35,815 nucleotides of DNA. It comes from an uncultured delta proteobacterium. Lineage in GTDB: Bacteria; Myxococcota_A; Polyangia; Polyangiales; JADJMO01. The DNA is taken from assembly GCA_903923175.1 (NCBI GenBank), contig CAIXWQ010001307.1:1-35815 (forward strand). The letters are read 5' to 3'. A model generated the notes under the pieces. That model did no database searches. It was not told the origin of the DNA and saw only the letters and a program-made list of their open reading frames with translations. The position numbers were made by a program, and so were the translations under genes. Below, in pieces: positions 15,401-23,975 of this stretch (the stretch's first letter is position 1; every line of letters starts with the position of its first letter).

Positions 15401-18400
15401 TCGAGCTCCGACTCCAGCACCTGGAGCAGGCGCGGCCAGTCCTGCGTGGACTGGTACACGACCTTCAGCCCACGCATCGCGACGAGGTTCTGAGGCTCGC
15501 CTTCGAGCACTTCGCGATACAGCTGACCGGGCCGCTCGAGCTCGCCCTGCTGCTGCACGTAGATCCCGGCGAGCTTGATTCGCGTCGGGTTGAGCTCCGT
15601 CGGCTCGCCACGCGTGCCGACCTTGCGCTCGAGGATCTCGATGACCTCGCGCCAGGCGCCGCGCGGCACCCAGATGGCCTCGAGCAGGTCGATGGCCGGC
15701 TGGAAGGCGGGATCGACGTCGAGCGCGCGCTTGTAATAGACGAGCGCCTGCTCCTGCTGCCCCTTGTGGCGCTCGAGCAGCTCGCCGAGCTCGACGCAGA
15801 TCTCCTTGCGATCCTTCTCGCTGGTCGCGATCTCGAGCGCGTTGGTGAGCGTCTGACCGACCTGGTCGATGTTGCCCGCCTTGCGATACAGGCTCGCGAC
15901 CTGCCGGATGACGCGGACGTTGTGCGGATCGAGCTTCTGGACCTGCTGGAAGTACGGCATCGCCCACTCGGGCTTGCCGATGTCCTCGCCGTACCACTTG
16001 GCGAGGCGAAGCATGAGCGAGATCTTCTTCGGCGTATCGCTCTGGATCTCCTGCTCCTTGAGCCACGTGTTCGCGGTCTGGAGGAGGTCGCCCCAGCGAT
16101 TGGTCGACTGCGCGACCTTCTCGAGGAGCTTCACCGTCGCGTCGTCGTCGAAGTCCTCGCTGAGGGCGTTGACGAGGACGTCGAACGCCTGATTGGCGTC
16201 GTCGAGCTTCTCGTCGAGGACCCTGCCGATCTTGCGGTAGAGCTCCTGTCGCGCAGGCTCGTCCGTCGTCTGCTCCAGCTTGTGGACGTAGAGCTCGGCG
16301 AGGTCCGCCCAGCGCTCCGCCGCGGTGTGGAGCTGCTCGAGCGCGAGGAACGCGCGATCGTCCGCAGCGTCGATCTCGAGGACCTTCTGGTTCGCCTCGG
16401 TCGCGCCGTCGGGCATGCCGACCTGCTCGTGCCAGAGATCGGACACCTCGAAGTACTCGCGGACCTTCTCCGCCGGATCGCCGAGGGCAGCGGCGCGCTG
16501 CATCTTCACGGCGATGACGTCGGTCCACTGCTCGTCACGGCGATAGATCGCCTCGAGCGCGGCCATCGCCTCGAAATCGCCCGGCGCGATGTCGAGGAGC
16601 TTGCGCCACGCGTCGGCCGCCTCGATCGGCTGATCGAGGATCTCGCCGTAGGTCTTGCCGAGCTCGCGGAAGACGGCGACGAGCTCCTCCTCGTCGACGA
16701 GCCGCGAGGCCCGCTCGACGAGGTTCTGGAGCGCCATCACGAGCTCCGCATGATCGCCCTGCCGGCGCCGGATGTCGGCGATCGCCCGGAGCGCGCCGAC
16801 GTGCTCGTAGTTGATGTCGAGCACGCGCTGCCACTCGTCCGCAGCGAGGTCGTCGCGCCCGAGTCGCTCGGTGAAAATCCGCGCGCGGCGCGCGAGGTTC
16901 GAGGCGCGTTCGGCGTCGTCGGTCGAGGCGTCCGCCTGGCGCTCGAGGACGTCGACGAGCTCCGGCCACTGCTGCTGCCGCTCGTAGAGGCCGGCGAGCG
17001 CGCCCAGCGCCTCCGGGTCCTCGCCACGCAGGTCGAGCACGCGCTTCCAGAGCTCGATCGCCTTCGGCACGTCGCCGAGCGCCTCGCTCGAGAGGGTCGC
17101 GATCTTGGCCTGGATCTCTGCCTCGGCGACGTCGCCGACGGCGTTCTTCATCTCGCGCTCGTAGACGACGAGCAGCTCGGGGTACGCCCCCTTCTGCTGG
17201 TAGAGGCGCGCGAGGGCCGCGATGGCCTGCTCGTGCGAGGGCTCGAGCTCGTCGAAGATCTTCCGGTACGCCGCGATCGCGTCGTCGACGCGGCCGAGCG
17301 ACTCCTCGTAGACCTGGCCGAGGCGCGCGTAGAGCTCGACGAGATCGAGCGGCTCCTCGGTCGCCTTCGTGCGCTGCACGAGGATGTTCGCGAGCTGCTC
17401 GTGCGACCCCCACTGCAGGTAGATGCGATCGAGATTCTCGAGCGCGTTGGGCTCCAGCGCGACGACGCTGAGGACGTAGCGATAGCTCTCCTCGGCCTTC
17501 TGCTGATCGCCGAGCTGCTCCTCGAACGTCTTGGCGAGCTTGCTGCCGACGAAACGAACGACCTCGGGGTCGGTCTTCTCGCCGAGCACGTCGGCGTAGG
17601 CGTTCGCCAGAGCGTCGTACGCCGAGATCGCGCTCGCGAGGCGCTCGGCCTCCTCGTGCGCCCGCTCGTCGAGCGGCACCTCACGGAACGCACGCGTGTG
17701 CGCGGCGAGCGCGGCCGTCGGATCGACGAGCTTCTCTTCGTGTAGCTCGGCGATGCGGTAGTACATCGCGAGGCGCTCGGCGACGTCGGTCAGGTGGACG
17801 AGCTGTGCCTCGTAGACCTTGGCGAGCTTCTCCCACTGGTCGAACTGACGATAGAGCGGCTCGAGGACCTCGCCGATCTCCATCTGCTTCTTGCCGGAGG
17901 CGAAGATCGCCTCGAGGCGCCCGAGGGCGCGCTGGTGCTCCGGCTCGACGGCGAGCACCTCCTTGTAAGCAGCGATCGCCTGATCGAGATCACCGAGCCA
18001 GCGCTCGTAGACCTCCCCGAGACGGAACTTGAACTCGAGGATCTCGTCGGGCGTCTGGCCGATCTCGGCCTCGCGCGCGAGCACCTGGGCGAGATCCTGC
18101 CAGCGCTCCGCCTGCGAGAAGAGGCGATCGAGCGAGCGGATCGCGCTCTGGTTGTCGTTCTCGACGGAGAGTACGCGCCGATAGCGTGCGACGGCTCCCT
18201 CGAGATCGTTGAGCTGCACCTCGAAGATCTGCGCGACGCGCAGACCGAGCTCGACGAAGCGCGCGGGATCCTCGGCGAGCTTGTCGAGTTCGGTGTCGTA
18301 CAGCTTGCCGACCTCGGGCCAGCGGTTGGTGCGGTCGGCCAGCGACTCGAGCGCGACGAGCGTGCTCTGGTTCGAGTTGTCCTCGACCAGCGCGCGCGCG

Positions 18401-21400
18401 AACGTGTCGAACGCGCGATTCGGGTCTTGCAGCTGATCGTCGAAGAGCCGCGCAATGCGGTGGAGCAGCTCCACCTTCGAGAGGAAGTCCTCCGCGTGCT
18501 TGACCTGGACCTCGAGGACCGAGACCAAGCGCGCCCACTCGCCAGAGCCTTCGTAGATCGGCTCCAGGGTCGTGGCGGCGGCGAGCGGCTCCACGCCGCC
18601 GTCCTTGAGCCCTTCGAGGCGGCGGAGCGTCGGCGCGTGCGACGGCTCGGCGTTGAGCACGTCGCGATAGAGCTCGATGGCGCGGGCGACGTCGGCCAGG
18701 TGCGTCTCGTAGAGCTCCGCGATCCGATACTGGTAGGAGATCGTCTCGCCCGGGTCGCTGCAGAGCTCGCTCTCGCGCTGGAGGATCGAGAGGAGCTCAG
18801 GCCAGTTCTGTGCGGTCTGGTAGAGGACGTCGAGCCGACCGAGCGCGGTGAGATCCGCCGGGTCGAGCTCGAGCACGCGCTGGTAGGTGTCGATCGCCTT
18901 GGCGATGTCCTTCAGCTCGCGCTCCCACACGGCGCCCATCTGGTACAGGACGCGCTTCTTGTCGTCGGGGTCGCCGACGAGGTCCGCCTTGCGCTGGTAG
19001 ACGTCGAGCAGCTCCTGCCAGCGCTGGAGCTCGAGGAAGTGCTTCATCAGCGCCTCGAGCGCACGCTCGTCCTCGGGGTCGAGATCGAGCACCTTGCGGT
19101 AGACCGCGATCGCCGGGTCCGGCCGCTGGAGGACGTCCTCCTCGATCGAGGCGGCCGAGAAGAGCGCCGCCTTCTTGTCGTCGAGCGCCTCGAGGATCTC
19201 GGCCTTCCTCTGCAGGATGGCCGACAGATCGGCCCAGCGCTCGGAGACCTGGAAGAGCCGCTCGAGCGACTCGGCTGCCCCGAGGTTGATCGGATCGAGA
19301 GTGAGTACGCGTCGGTAGCGCGCGACGGCGCCCTCGACGTCTTGGAGATTCTCTTCGTGCACGCGAGCCGCGGCGGTCTGCAACGTGCTCGCGAGCGTAG
19401 GATCGGTGACCGCCGCCGAGCGGGCGTCGAGCACGGCAGCGAGGTCCTGGTGGCGACCGGTCGCCTCCGCGAGGCGATGCAGCCCGGCGAGCGAGCTCTC
19501 GCTCGCGGGATCCTCGACGAGCGCGCGCGCCATCGAATCGAACGCCTGTGACGGCTGGTTCCCCTGGTCTTCCCAGAGCTGCGCGATCTGATGGAGCAGC
19601 TCCACGCGTCGCGCCGGATCCTCGCTCCTGCGGACCTGCACCTCGTAGACGCCGACCAGCTTCGCCCAGTCGCCGAACGACTTGTAAAGCGGCTCGAGGA
19701 TCTCCGAGATGCCGAGCTCGTGCTTCTCGTCCCGCCCGAGGCGCTCGAGCGCCGCGAGGGCGTCGGCGTTGGCCGGCTCGCGGTCGAGCACTTGACGATA
19801 GATCTCGATCGCCTGATCGACCTCGCCCATCTTCGTCTCGCGCAGCTGCGCGAGACGAAGCATGAAGCCGAGCTGCGCGTCGTCGGTCTCCGCGAGGCGC
19901 AGCTGAGCGTCCAGGTTCTCGGCGAGGTCGGTCCAGCGCTCCTGGCGCGCGTAGAGCCCGTCGAGCGCGGTGAGCGCCACCTGCGAGGCAGGCTCGATCG
20001 CGAGCACCTCGCGGAAGGACGCGATCGCCTCGTCGGGCTTGCCGAGCTTCTCCTCGTAGATCGCCGCCATGCGCGCGTAGAGCGCCTCTCGCGCCGCGGC
20101 ATCGTCCGCGAGATCGATTCGCTTCTGAACGACGTGGATGAGATCGTTCCAGCGCTCGGTGCGGGAGTAGAGCTGCTCGAGCGCGGCGAGCGCCTCGCCA
20201 TCGGCGGGGTCGAGCGCGAGCACCTTGCGATAGCTCTCCGCGGCCGCGTCGACCTGGCCGAGCGCGCCCTCCTGGAGGGCGGCGACGCGGAACCAGTAGT
20301 CACGCTGCAGCGCCGGATCGCCGACCGTCTGCGCGAGCTTCGTGAACACCTCGACGAGCTTGTCGTTGGCGTTGCTGATCTTCGCGTATTGCTCGAGCTC
20401 GCCGCGCGCATCGGCGTGCGTCGGATCGACCGTGAGCGCGCGGGCCTGTGCCTCGAAGGCGCGGGCCGGATCACCGATCATCCCGATCAGCGTGCGAGCC
20501 GACTTGCGCAGCAGCTCGACGCGCTCGGACGACTCCTCGGCCGCCTTGGCGAGGATCTCGAGCACGCCGACCAGCCGCTCCCAGTCGCTTCGTGCCTCGT
20601 AGATCCCCTCGAGGATCGCGGCGACCTCGCCGGTGACCTCCGCGTTGGCGAGCATCCCTTCGAGCGCGGTGCGCGCGCCGTCGTGGGACGCGTCGAGCTG
20701 CTGGATCTCACGGTAGTTGTCGAGCGCACCGCGCACGTCCGAGAGGTGCTTCTCGAGCGTCGACGCGAGGCGGAACTTGAGGTCGACGATCTTCGCTTCG
20801 TCCCCCTCGAGCTCGAGCCGGCTGCGGAGGATGTCGGCGTAGGCCGGCCAGGCCTCGAGCCCACGATAGAGCTCGTCGAGAGCCGCGAGCGCAGTGCCGT
20901 CCTCGGGGGCGTCGTCGAGGACCTCCTTGTAGGTCGCGACCGCTTTCTCGGGCTGCTTGAGCTCTTCGACGTAGACGCGCGCGACCGAGTACAGGATCTC
21001 GCGACGCGCCTCGGCGTCCGCCGCGAGCTCGCGCTTCTTGGCGTAGATGGCGAGCAGGTCCTCGTAGCGCGCGGTCTGGCGATAGAGGCGCTCGAGCGCG
21101 GACAGCGCGCCCGCGTTGGTGGGATCGGCGTCGTAGACCGCCTTGAACTGGGCGATCGCGTCGTCGATCTTCTGCACCTCGTCGACGAACACGCGCCCGA
21201 GCCGCAGGCGCAGGCGCGTCACCAAGTCCGCGTCGTCCTTCGCTGCAATGACGGTCTTGTACGAGGCGATCACCTCGTCCCAGCGGCCGGTCGCCTTCGC
21301 GAGACGCTCGAGGTCGTCCCCGCTGAGGTCGTCCTCCGGTCCGATCTCGAAGGCCGCCTTGAAGCGATCGAACGCCTTGGCGGCGTCGTGGACCTTCGTC

Positions 21401-23826
21401 TCGTAGAGACCGGCGAGATCGCGCAGGAGCTCGAGCCGACCGAACTCGTCCTCGACGTGACCGAGCCGGACCTCGTGTGCCTTCGCGAGCGCTGCAGCGT
21501 TGCCGGCCGCCTGGTAGATCGGGACGAGCGCATCCGCCGCGCGGAGGTTCGTCGGGTCGAGCTCGAGGATCCGCTCGTACGCCTTCGCGGCGCGATCGGA
21601 CTTCTGCTTCCGATCGTTCCAGAGCTGCGCGATCTTGAACAGCAGGCTGGCCTTCGCGTCAGGCGCGGTCTCCTTCGCCTCCTGCGTCTCGAGCACCCGG
21701 ATGAACTCGTCCCACTTGCCGCTCTCGGCGTAGAAGGTCTCGAGGTCGTCCCAGCGGTGCGTCGCCAGGTACTTCTTCTTGAGCGCCTCCTGCGCCTGCT
21801 TGTCGTTCGGGTCGAGCGCGAGCAGTCGTCGCCAGGCCTCGACGGCGCCCTCGTCGTTGTTGAGGCGATCGCCGTAGATCGTGCCGAGCTTCTTCAGCGT
21901 GGCGATCTTCTTCGCGCGGTCCGAGAGCAGCTCGGCTTCCTTCTCGAGGATCCCGGCAAGCGCCTCGAAGTCCTTCGCTCGCTCGTAGAACCCTGCGAGC
22001 TGCGTGATCGCTTCGATGTTCTCGGAGTCGTTGTCGACGACCTCCTTCCAGTACGCGATGCAGACTTCCGGCTTCTTGACCTTCTCGGTCGCGAGGCGGG
22101 CGAGCTCGGCGAACTTCGCGGCGCGCGCGGCGCCCTGCGGGAGCTCCTCGGCCTCGTGGCGACGGAGGGCGAGCAGCTTCTCGAACTCGCGACGCGCCTC
22201 GTAGGCCTTCACCAGGAAATCGATCGCGACCGCGTTGTTCGGCTCGATCGAGCGCACGAGCTCGAAGGCCTTGATCGCCTCGACCTGGTTGCGCAGCTGG
22301 TTCGCGTAGATGTCGGCGGCGCGCAGCGCGGCCTCGACGCGCTCGAAGTCGTCGCCGAGCACCGCCACGATCGCGACGAGCGTCTTGGCGACGTCACCCC
22401 AGCGCTTGGCTCCTTCGAACTTCGCGAGCTGCCCCTTGAGCTCGGCGGCCTTCCCCTCGTCGGGTGCGTGCGCGTGCCCGTCTTCCTTGTGAGCGACCGC
22501 GGCGGGAGCCGGCGTCGCCGCAGGGGCGTCGTGCCTCTCGGCGACGGGCACGACGGGAGCGGGCGTCGGGGTGGGCGCGGGCGCGACCTCGACGTGTGCC
22601 GGCTCGGGCGTCGGCTCGGGTGCCGACGGAGGCGGAGGCGGCGCGGAGGCGACCGGAGGGGGCGCGACCGACACAGCCTTGTGCGCGGCGGCAGGCTCGG
22701 GCGCGTCCGCTGCCAGCTTCTCGCCGATCTGCATCTCGAACGCGCGCAGCTCACGGTTCTCGGGCGCGAGTCCGGCGAGGCGCGTGAAGTACGCGCGCGC
22801 CTTCATCAGATCGCCGACGTGGCGCCAGGCGAGGGAGCCCGCGAGCGACAGGATGAACGAGAGGCCGGGCGCCTCGTTCGCAGCATCGATCGTGCGATCG
22901 GCGAGCTTGAGGGCCTCGAGCCACTGCTCGCGAGCGCCGTAGATCTCCACCAGCTTCGCGAACGCGGCGTCGTTGTCCGGGAACGCCGAGAGCACGTCCT
23001 CGAGGAAGCGCGCAGCGATCTCGGGGTTCTGGTGGCGCATCGCCCAACGGCGTCCGAAGGCGAGCGCCAGCCGGCCGCGCTCGCCGGCGTCCGCCGCGGT
23101 GCCGAGGATCTCGCGCTGCGTCGACTCGATCTCGTCGAAGCGCTTCTGATCCGCGAGGAGCGTCTCGAAGAGCGCCGCGGCCGCGGCGTTGGTCGGCTCG
23201 GCGCGGTACGCCTGCCGAAGGAACCCCTCGGTGGCCTCGGCGCCCTGGAAGCGGCGGAGGATGCGCGCCGCGCGGAGGAAGAGCCGCGTCTTCTCGGCGC
23301 CCGTGGCCGCGTGGGCGGCGCCGACGAGCTCGCCGACGTGGGCGTCCCAGCTCGACTCCTCGACCTGCGCGTCCTCGAGCGCCGCGGAGGCGTTCTTGTT
23401 CCGCCCCTGCGAAGCGCCGAGCGCGCGCGCGTACGTCGGCGTCGCCGCGTCGTACTGCTCGAGATCGCAGAGGACGTCGCCGAGCTCGACGAGCAGGGCG
23501 CTCCCGACGTCACCGTCGGGGTTCGCCTTCAGCTCGAGATCCAGGAGCTTCTGGACCATGTTGAGCTTGCCGAGATCCCAGTAGATCCGACGAGCCTCCT
23601 CGAGCGACTCGATGAGCGCGGGCGCGAGCTTGTATGCGTCCTGGAAGTGCTTCAGCGCCTTCACGCCGAGCAGGAATCGTTCGTCGAGCAGCCGGCCGAG
23701 CTGAAGATGGAGCTTCGCCTTGGTGTCGTTCGAGCCCGCGCCACCGATCCCTTTTTCGAGCTCTTCACGCAGCTCTTGCCAGTCACGAACGGATTCGAGG
23801 TACGCGAGGCGATCCTGCAGTTCCAT
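12445..23826 (-). CDS. gltI: Giant tetratricopeptide-repeat scaffold protein, GltI/AgmK-like
   Basis: About 3,793 residues from ATG 23826 (GGAG 9 nt upstream); a GTG at 23880 would give 3,811. No signal peptide or membrane helix, so cytoplasmic. After a few TPRs comes a Pro/Ala/Glu-rich linker (near 22480-22700), then a very long array of TPR-like units. They form a 72-residue repeat with the core VLxLDPxxxxALxxLxxLY and a Trp near position 26. The last 250 or so residues are not TPR: TPPQLYVRND, then FTPQELMFLIGKHLTYYRGEHY, which resembles an M48-type peptidase segment without its HExxH. Size and repeat type match M. xanthus GltI/AgmK, a gliding-machine protein of about 3,800 residues. Its position after the D-E-small-G block agrees. 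It is probably a cytoplasmic scaffold binding motor and polarity proteins. Confidence 0.8.
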   Translation of the reverse strand: MELQDRLAYLESVRDWQELREELEKGIGGAGSNDTKAKLHLQLGRLLDERFLLGVKALKHFQDAYKLAPALIESLEEARRIYWDLGKLNMVQKLLDLELKANPDGDVGSALLVELGDVLCDLEQYDAATPTYARALGASQGRNKNASAALEDAQVEESSWDAHVGELVGAAHAATGAEKTRLFLRAARILRRFQGAEATEGFLRQAYRAEPTNAAAAALFETLLADQKRFDEIESTQREILGTAADAGERGRLALAFGRRWAMRHQNPEIAARFLEDVLSAFPDNDAAFAKLVEIYGAREQWLEALKLADRTIDAANEAPGLSFILSLAGSLAWRHVGDLMKARAYFTRLAGLAPENRELRAFEMQIGEKLAADAPEPAAAHKAVSVAPPPVASAPPPPPSAPEPTPEPAHVEVAPAPTPTPAPVVPVAERHDAPAATPAPAAVAHKEDGHAHAPDEGKAAELKGQLAKFEGAKRWGDVAKTLVAIVAVLGDDFERVEAALRAADIYANQLRNQVEAIKAFELVRSIEPNNAVAIDFLVKAYEARREFEKLLALRRHEAEELPQGAARAAKFAELARLATEKVKKPEVCIAYWKEVVDNDSENIEAITQLAGFYERAKDFEALAGILEKEAELLSDRAKKIATLKKLGTIYGDRLNNDEGAVEAWRRLLALDPNDKQAQEALKKKYLATHRWDDLETFYAESGKWDEFIRVLETQEAKETAPDAKASLLFKIAQLWNDRKQKSDRAAKAYERILELDPTNLRAADALVPIYQAAGNAAALAKAHEVRLGHVEDEFGRLELLRDLAGLYETKVHDAAKAFDRFKAAFEIGPEDDLSGDDLERLAKATGRWDEVIASYKTVIAAKDDADLVTRLRLRLGRVFVDEVQKIDDAIAQFKAVYDADPTNAGALSALERLYRQTARYEDLLAIYAKKRELAADAEARREILYSVARVYVEELKQPEKAVATYKEVLDDAPEDGTALAALDELYRGLEAWPAYADILRSRLELEGDEAKIVDLKFRLASTLEKHLSDVRGALDNYREIQQLDASHDGARTALEGMLANAEVTGEVAAILEGIYEARSDWERLVGVLEILAKAAEESSERVELLRKSARTLIGMIGDPARAFEAQARALTVDPTHADARGELEQYAKISNANDKLVEVFTKLAQTVGDPALQRDYWFRVAALQEGALGQVDAAAESYRKVLALDPADGEALAALEQLYSRTERWNDLIHVVQKRIDLADDAAAREALYARMAAIYEEKLGKPDEAIASFREVLAIEPASQVALTALDGLYARQERWTDLAENLDAQLRLAETDDAQLGFMLRLAQLRETKMGEVDQAIEIYRQVLDREPANADALAALERLGRDEKHELGISEILEPLYKSFGDWAKLVGVYEVQVRRSEDPARRVELLHQIAQLWEDQGNQPSQAFDSMARALVEDPASESSLAGLHRLAEATGRHQDLAAVLDARSAAVTDPTLASTLQTAAARVHEENLQDVEGAVARYRRVLTLDPINLGAAESLERLFQVSERWADLSAILQRKAEILEALDDKKAALFSAASIEEDVLQRPDPAIAVYRKVLDLDPEDERALEALMKHFLELQRWQELLDVYQRKADLVGDPDDKKRVLYQMGAVWERELKDIAKAIDTYQRVLELDPADLTALGRLDVLYQTAQNWPELLSILQRESELCSDPGETISYQYRIAELYETHLADVARAIELYRDVLNAEPSHAPTLRRLEGLKDGGVEPLAAATTLEPIYEGSGEWARLVSVLEVQVKHAEDFLSKVELLHRIARLFDDQLQDPNRAFDTFARALVEDNSNQSTLVALESLADRTNRWPEVGKLYDTELDKLAEDPARFVELGLRVAQIFEVQLNDLEGAVARYRRVLSVENDNQSAIRSLDRLFSQAERWQDLAQVLAREAEIGQTPDEILEFKFRLGEVYERWLGDLDQAIAAYKEVLAVEPEHQRALGRLEAIFASGKKQMEIGEVLEPLYRQFDQWEKLAKVYEAQLVHLTDVAERLAMYYRIAELHEEKLVDPTAALAAHTRAFREVPLDERAHEEAERLASAISAYDALANAYADVLGEKTDPEVVRFVGSKLAKTFEEQLGDQQKAEESYRYVLSVVALEPNALENLDRIYLQWGSHEQLANILVQRTKATEEPLDLVELYARLGQVYEESLGRVDDAIAAYRKIFDELEPSHEQAIAALARLYQQKGAYPELLVVYEREMKNAVGDVAEAEIQAKIATLSSEALGDVPKAIELWKRVLDLRGEDPEALGALAGLYERQQQWPELVDVLERQADASTDDAERASNLARRARIFTERLGRDDLAADEWQRVLDINYEHVGALRAIADIRRRQGDHAELVMALQNLVERASRLVDEEELVAVFRELGKTYGEILDQPIEAADAWRKLLDIAPGDFEAMAALEAIYRRDEQWTDVIAVKMQRAAALGDPAEKVREYFEVSDLWHEQVGMPDGATEANQKVLEIDAADDRAFLALEQLHTAAERWADLAELYVHKLEQTTDEPARQELYRKIGRVLDEKLDDANQAFDVLVNALSEDFDDDATVKLLEKVAQSTNRWGDLLQTANTWLKEQEIQSDTPKKISLMLRLAKWYGEDIGKPEWAMPYFQQVQKLDPHNVRVIRQVASLYRKAGNIDQVGQTLTNALEIATSEKDRKEICVELGELLERHKGQQEQALVYYKRALDVDPAFQPAIDLLEAIWVPRGAWREVIEILERKVGTRGEPTELNPTRIKLAGIYVQQQGELERPGQLYREVLEGEPQNLVAMRGLKVVYQSTQDWPRLLQVLESELEAVQTERDRVSVLRELAALLEDHFIKPDVAAQRLEQALEIDPNNDEAYRGVERCYGKLRRWHDLVAAYDRHIASTTDDQVRIEIYQAMGKVYADEIDDVEHAVDAYRNVTDIDPNHVPALEALSKLYDKQGETASALDAMTRVADLTFDTVQKVDMLYRIGKAQDEKLGDRVTAQEKFRAALDLDPTHVPSIAALRQIALDTADWYEAAQLYEQEQVNTPAPRQKAKLLVELGKLRDEMLTEHESAIQAFEAAYAADPENEDAALPLADEYVNNGAYERAEPLLDLLTRKAAKREKPEQHRLFAMFGKTLKALEKHDRALKAFQQSFHFDPTDMEVVRGLADTSFSLEDWPAALSNYQKVLTSLDESETEARTDVYYRLGSIKRKQGQARQAITNFEKALEIDPSHRPTLEALVGVYTDNKDWKQVVEYKRQILDNVMDGEERFGLLVEIGDVWADQDKNIGKAIEALEEALELKPENHQLLHKLLQHYQAASNWSNMIAMLERIAQLDNNAERKSKYFYTMAQLYRDKEENAESAVEYFNLALDQDPTFLKAFEAINKIVTQQKDWKGLERAYRKMLHRVTNKGQADLEFNLWHGLGLIYRDRLGQPDAGVEAFKMSSRLRPEDMVERQILAELYERNNQIDKAVAELQDVLARDPMRVDPYQALYKLYMKAGQFDQAWCIAAALAFLNKADGEQRAFFEERRPKGMLQFRARIDNDVWVRGIFHPEQDKILGKIFEMITPAARTAKLLQLKGSRQLPELPRKFLQDPASTTLTFAKSFFFAAQVLNITPPQLYVRNDVPGALTVAPMDPPSSVAGSSVLSGFTPQELMFLIGKHLTYYRGEHYLKTLFPSLSELKTLLFAAMKIVSPEMPLPPDIAAGVTPVAQELVKYMQPIQADGLRLVVKHFVDAGAKADIKRWMQTSEITAARAGFLLCGDLEMAAKLIRAEPVVAGELAPSEKLKELIQYAVSDQYFLIRKTLGIATQ
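14000..22450 (-). repeat. Tandem ~216-bp (72-codon) protein-coding repeats inside the giant TPR gene
   Basis: Hand counts between successive VLxLDP/VLAIEP cores give exactly 72 residues in the clearest part (near 19800-20230). A higher-order block is repeated too: LEPLYKSFGDW (near 19700), LEPIYEGSGEW (near 18570) and LEPLYRQFDQW (near 17865) are about 377 and 234 residues apart. These distances differ by two 72-residue units. The boundaries given are approximate. Confidence 0.75.
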
Positions 23827-23936
23827 CTTCGGCTTCTCCGACCCCGATGTTTCCGGACGCGGGGTCCACGTGCTCGGCACGTCGTCGCAAAACGACTGTC
23901 GACTCCACTACGAAAGGCGTACGGCGGCGGGCGAAT

Positions 23937-23958
23937 CCCAGTGCGGCGTCGCACTGGG
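23937..23958 (-). other. Hairpin between the TPR lipoprotein and giant TPR genes
   Basis: CCCAGTGCG (23937-23945) and CGCACTGGG (23950-23958) form a perfect 9-bp stem with a 4-nt loop, 18 bp after the lipoprotein stop. Only a weak T-rich stretch follows on the minus strand. It is more likely an attenuator or message-processing site than a full terminator. Confidence 0.45.
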
Positions 23959-23975
23959 GGGCGGCCGCCGGGAGG

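Noticed and set aside
14000-22450. CRISPR or satellite-like repeat array
   Set aside because: The 216-bp periodicity is fully explained by in-frame 72-residue TPR units with diverged DNA sequence.
23827-23880. GTG 23880 as start of the giant TPR gene
   Set aside because: It lies in a small inverted repeat without a ribosome site and adds a Pro/Ser-rich leader; ATG 23826 has GGAG upstream. Not excluded entirely.
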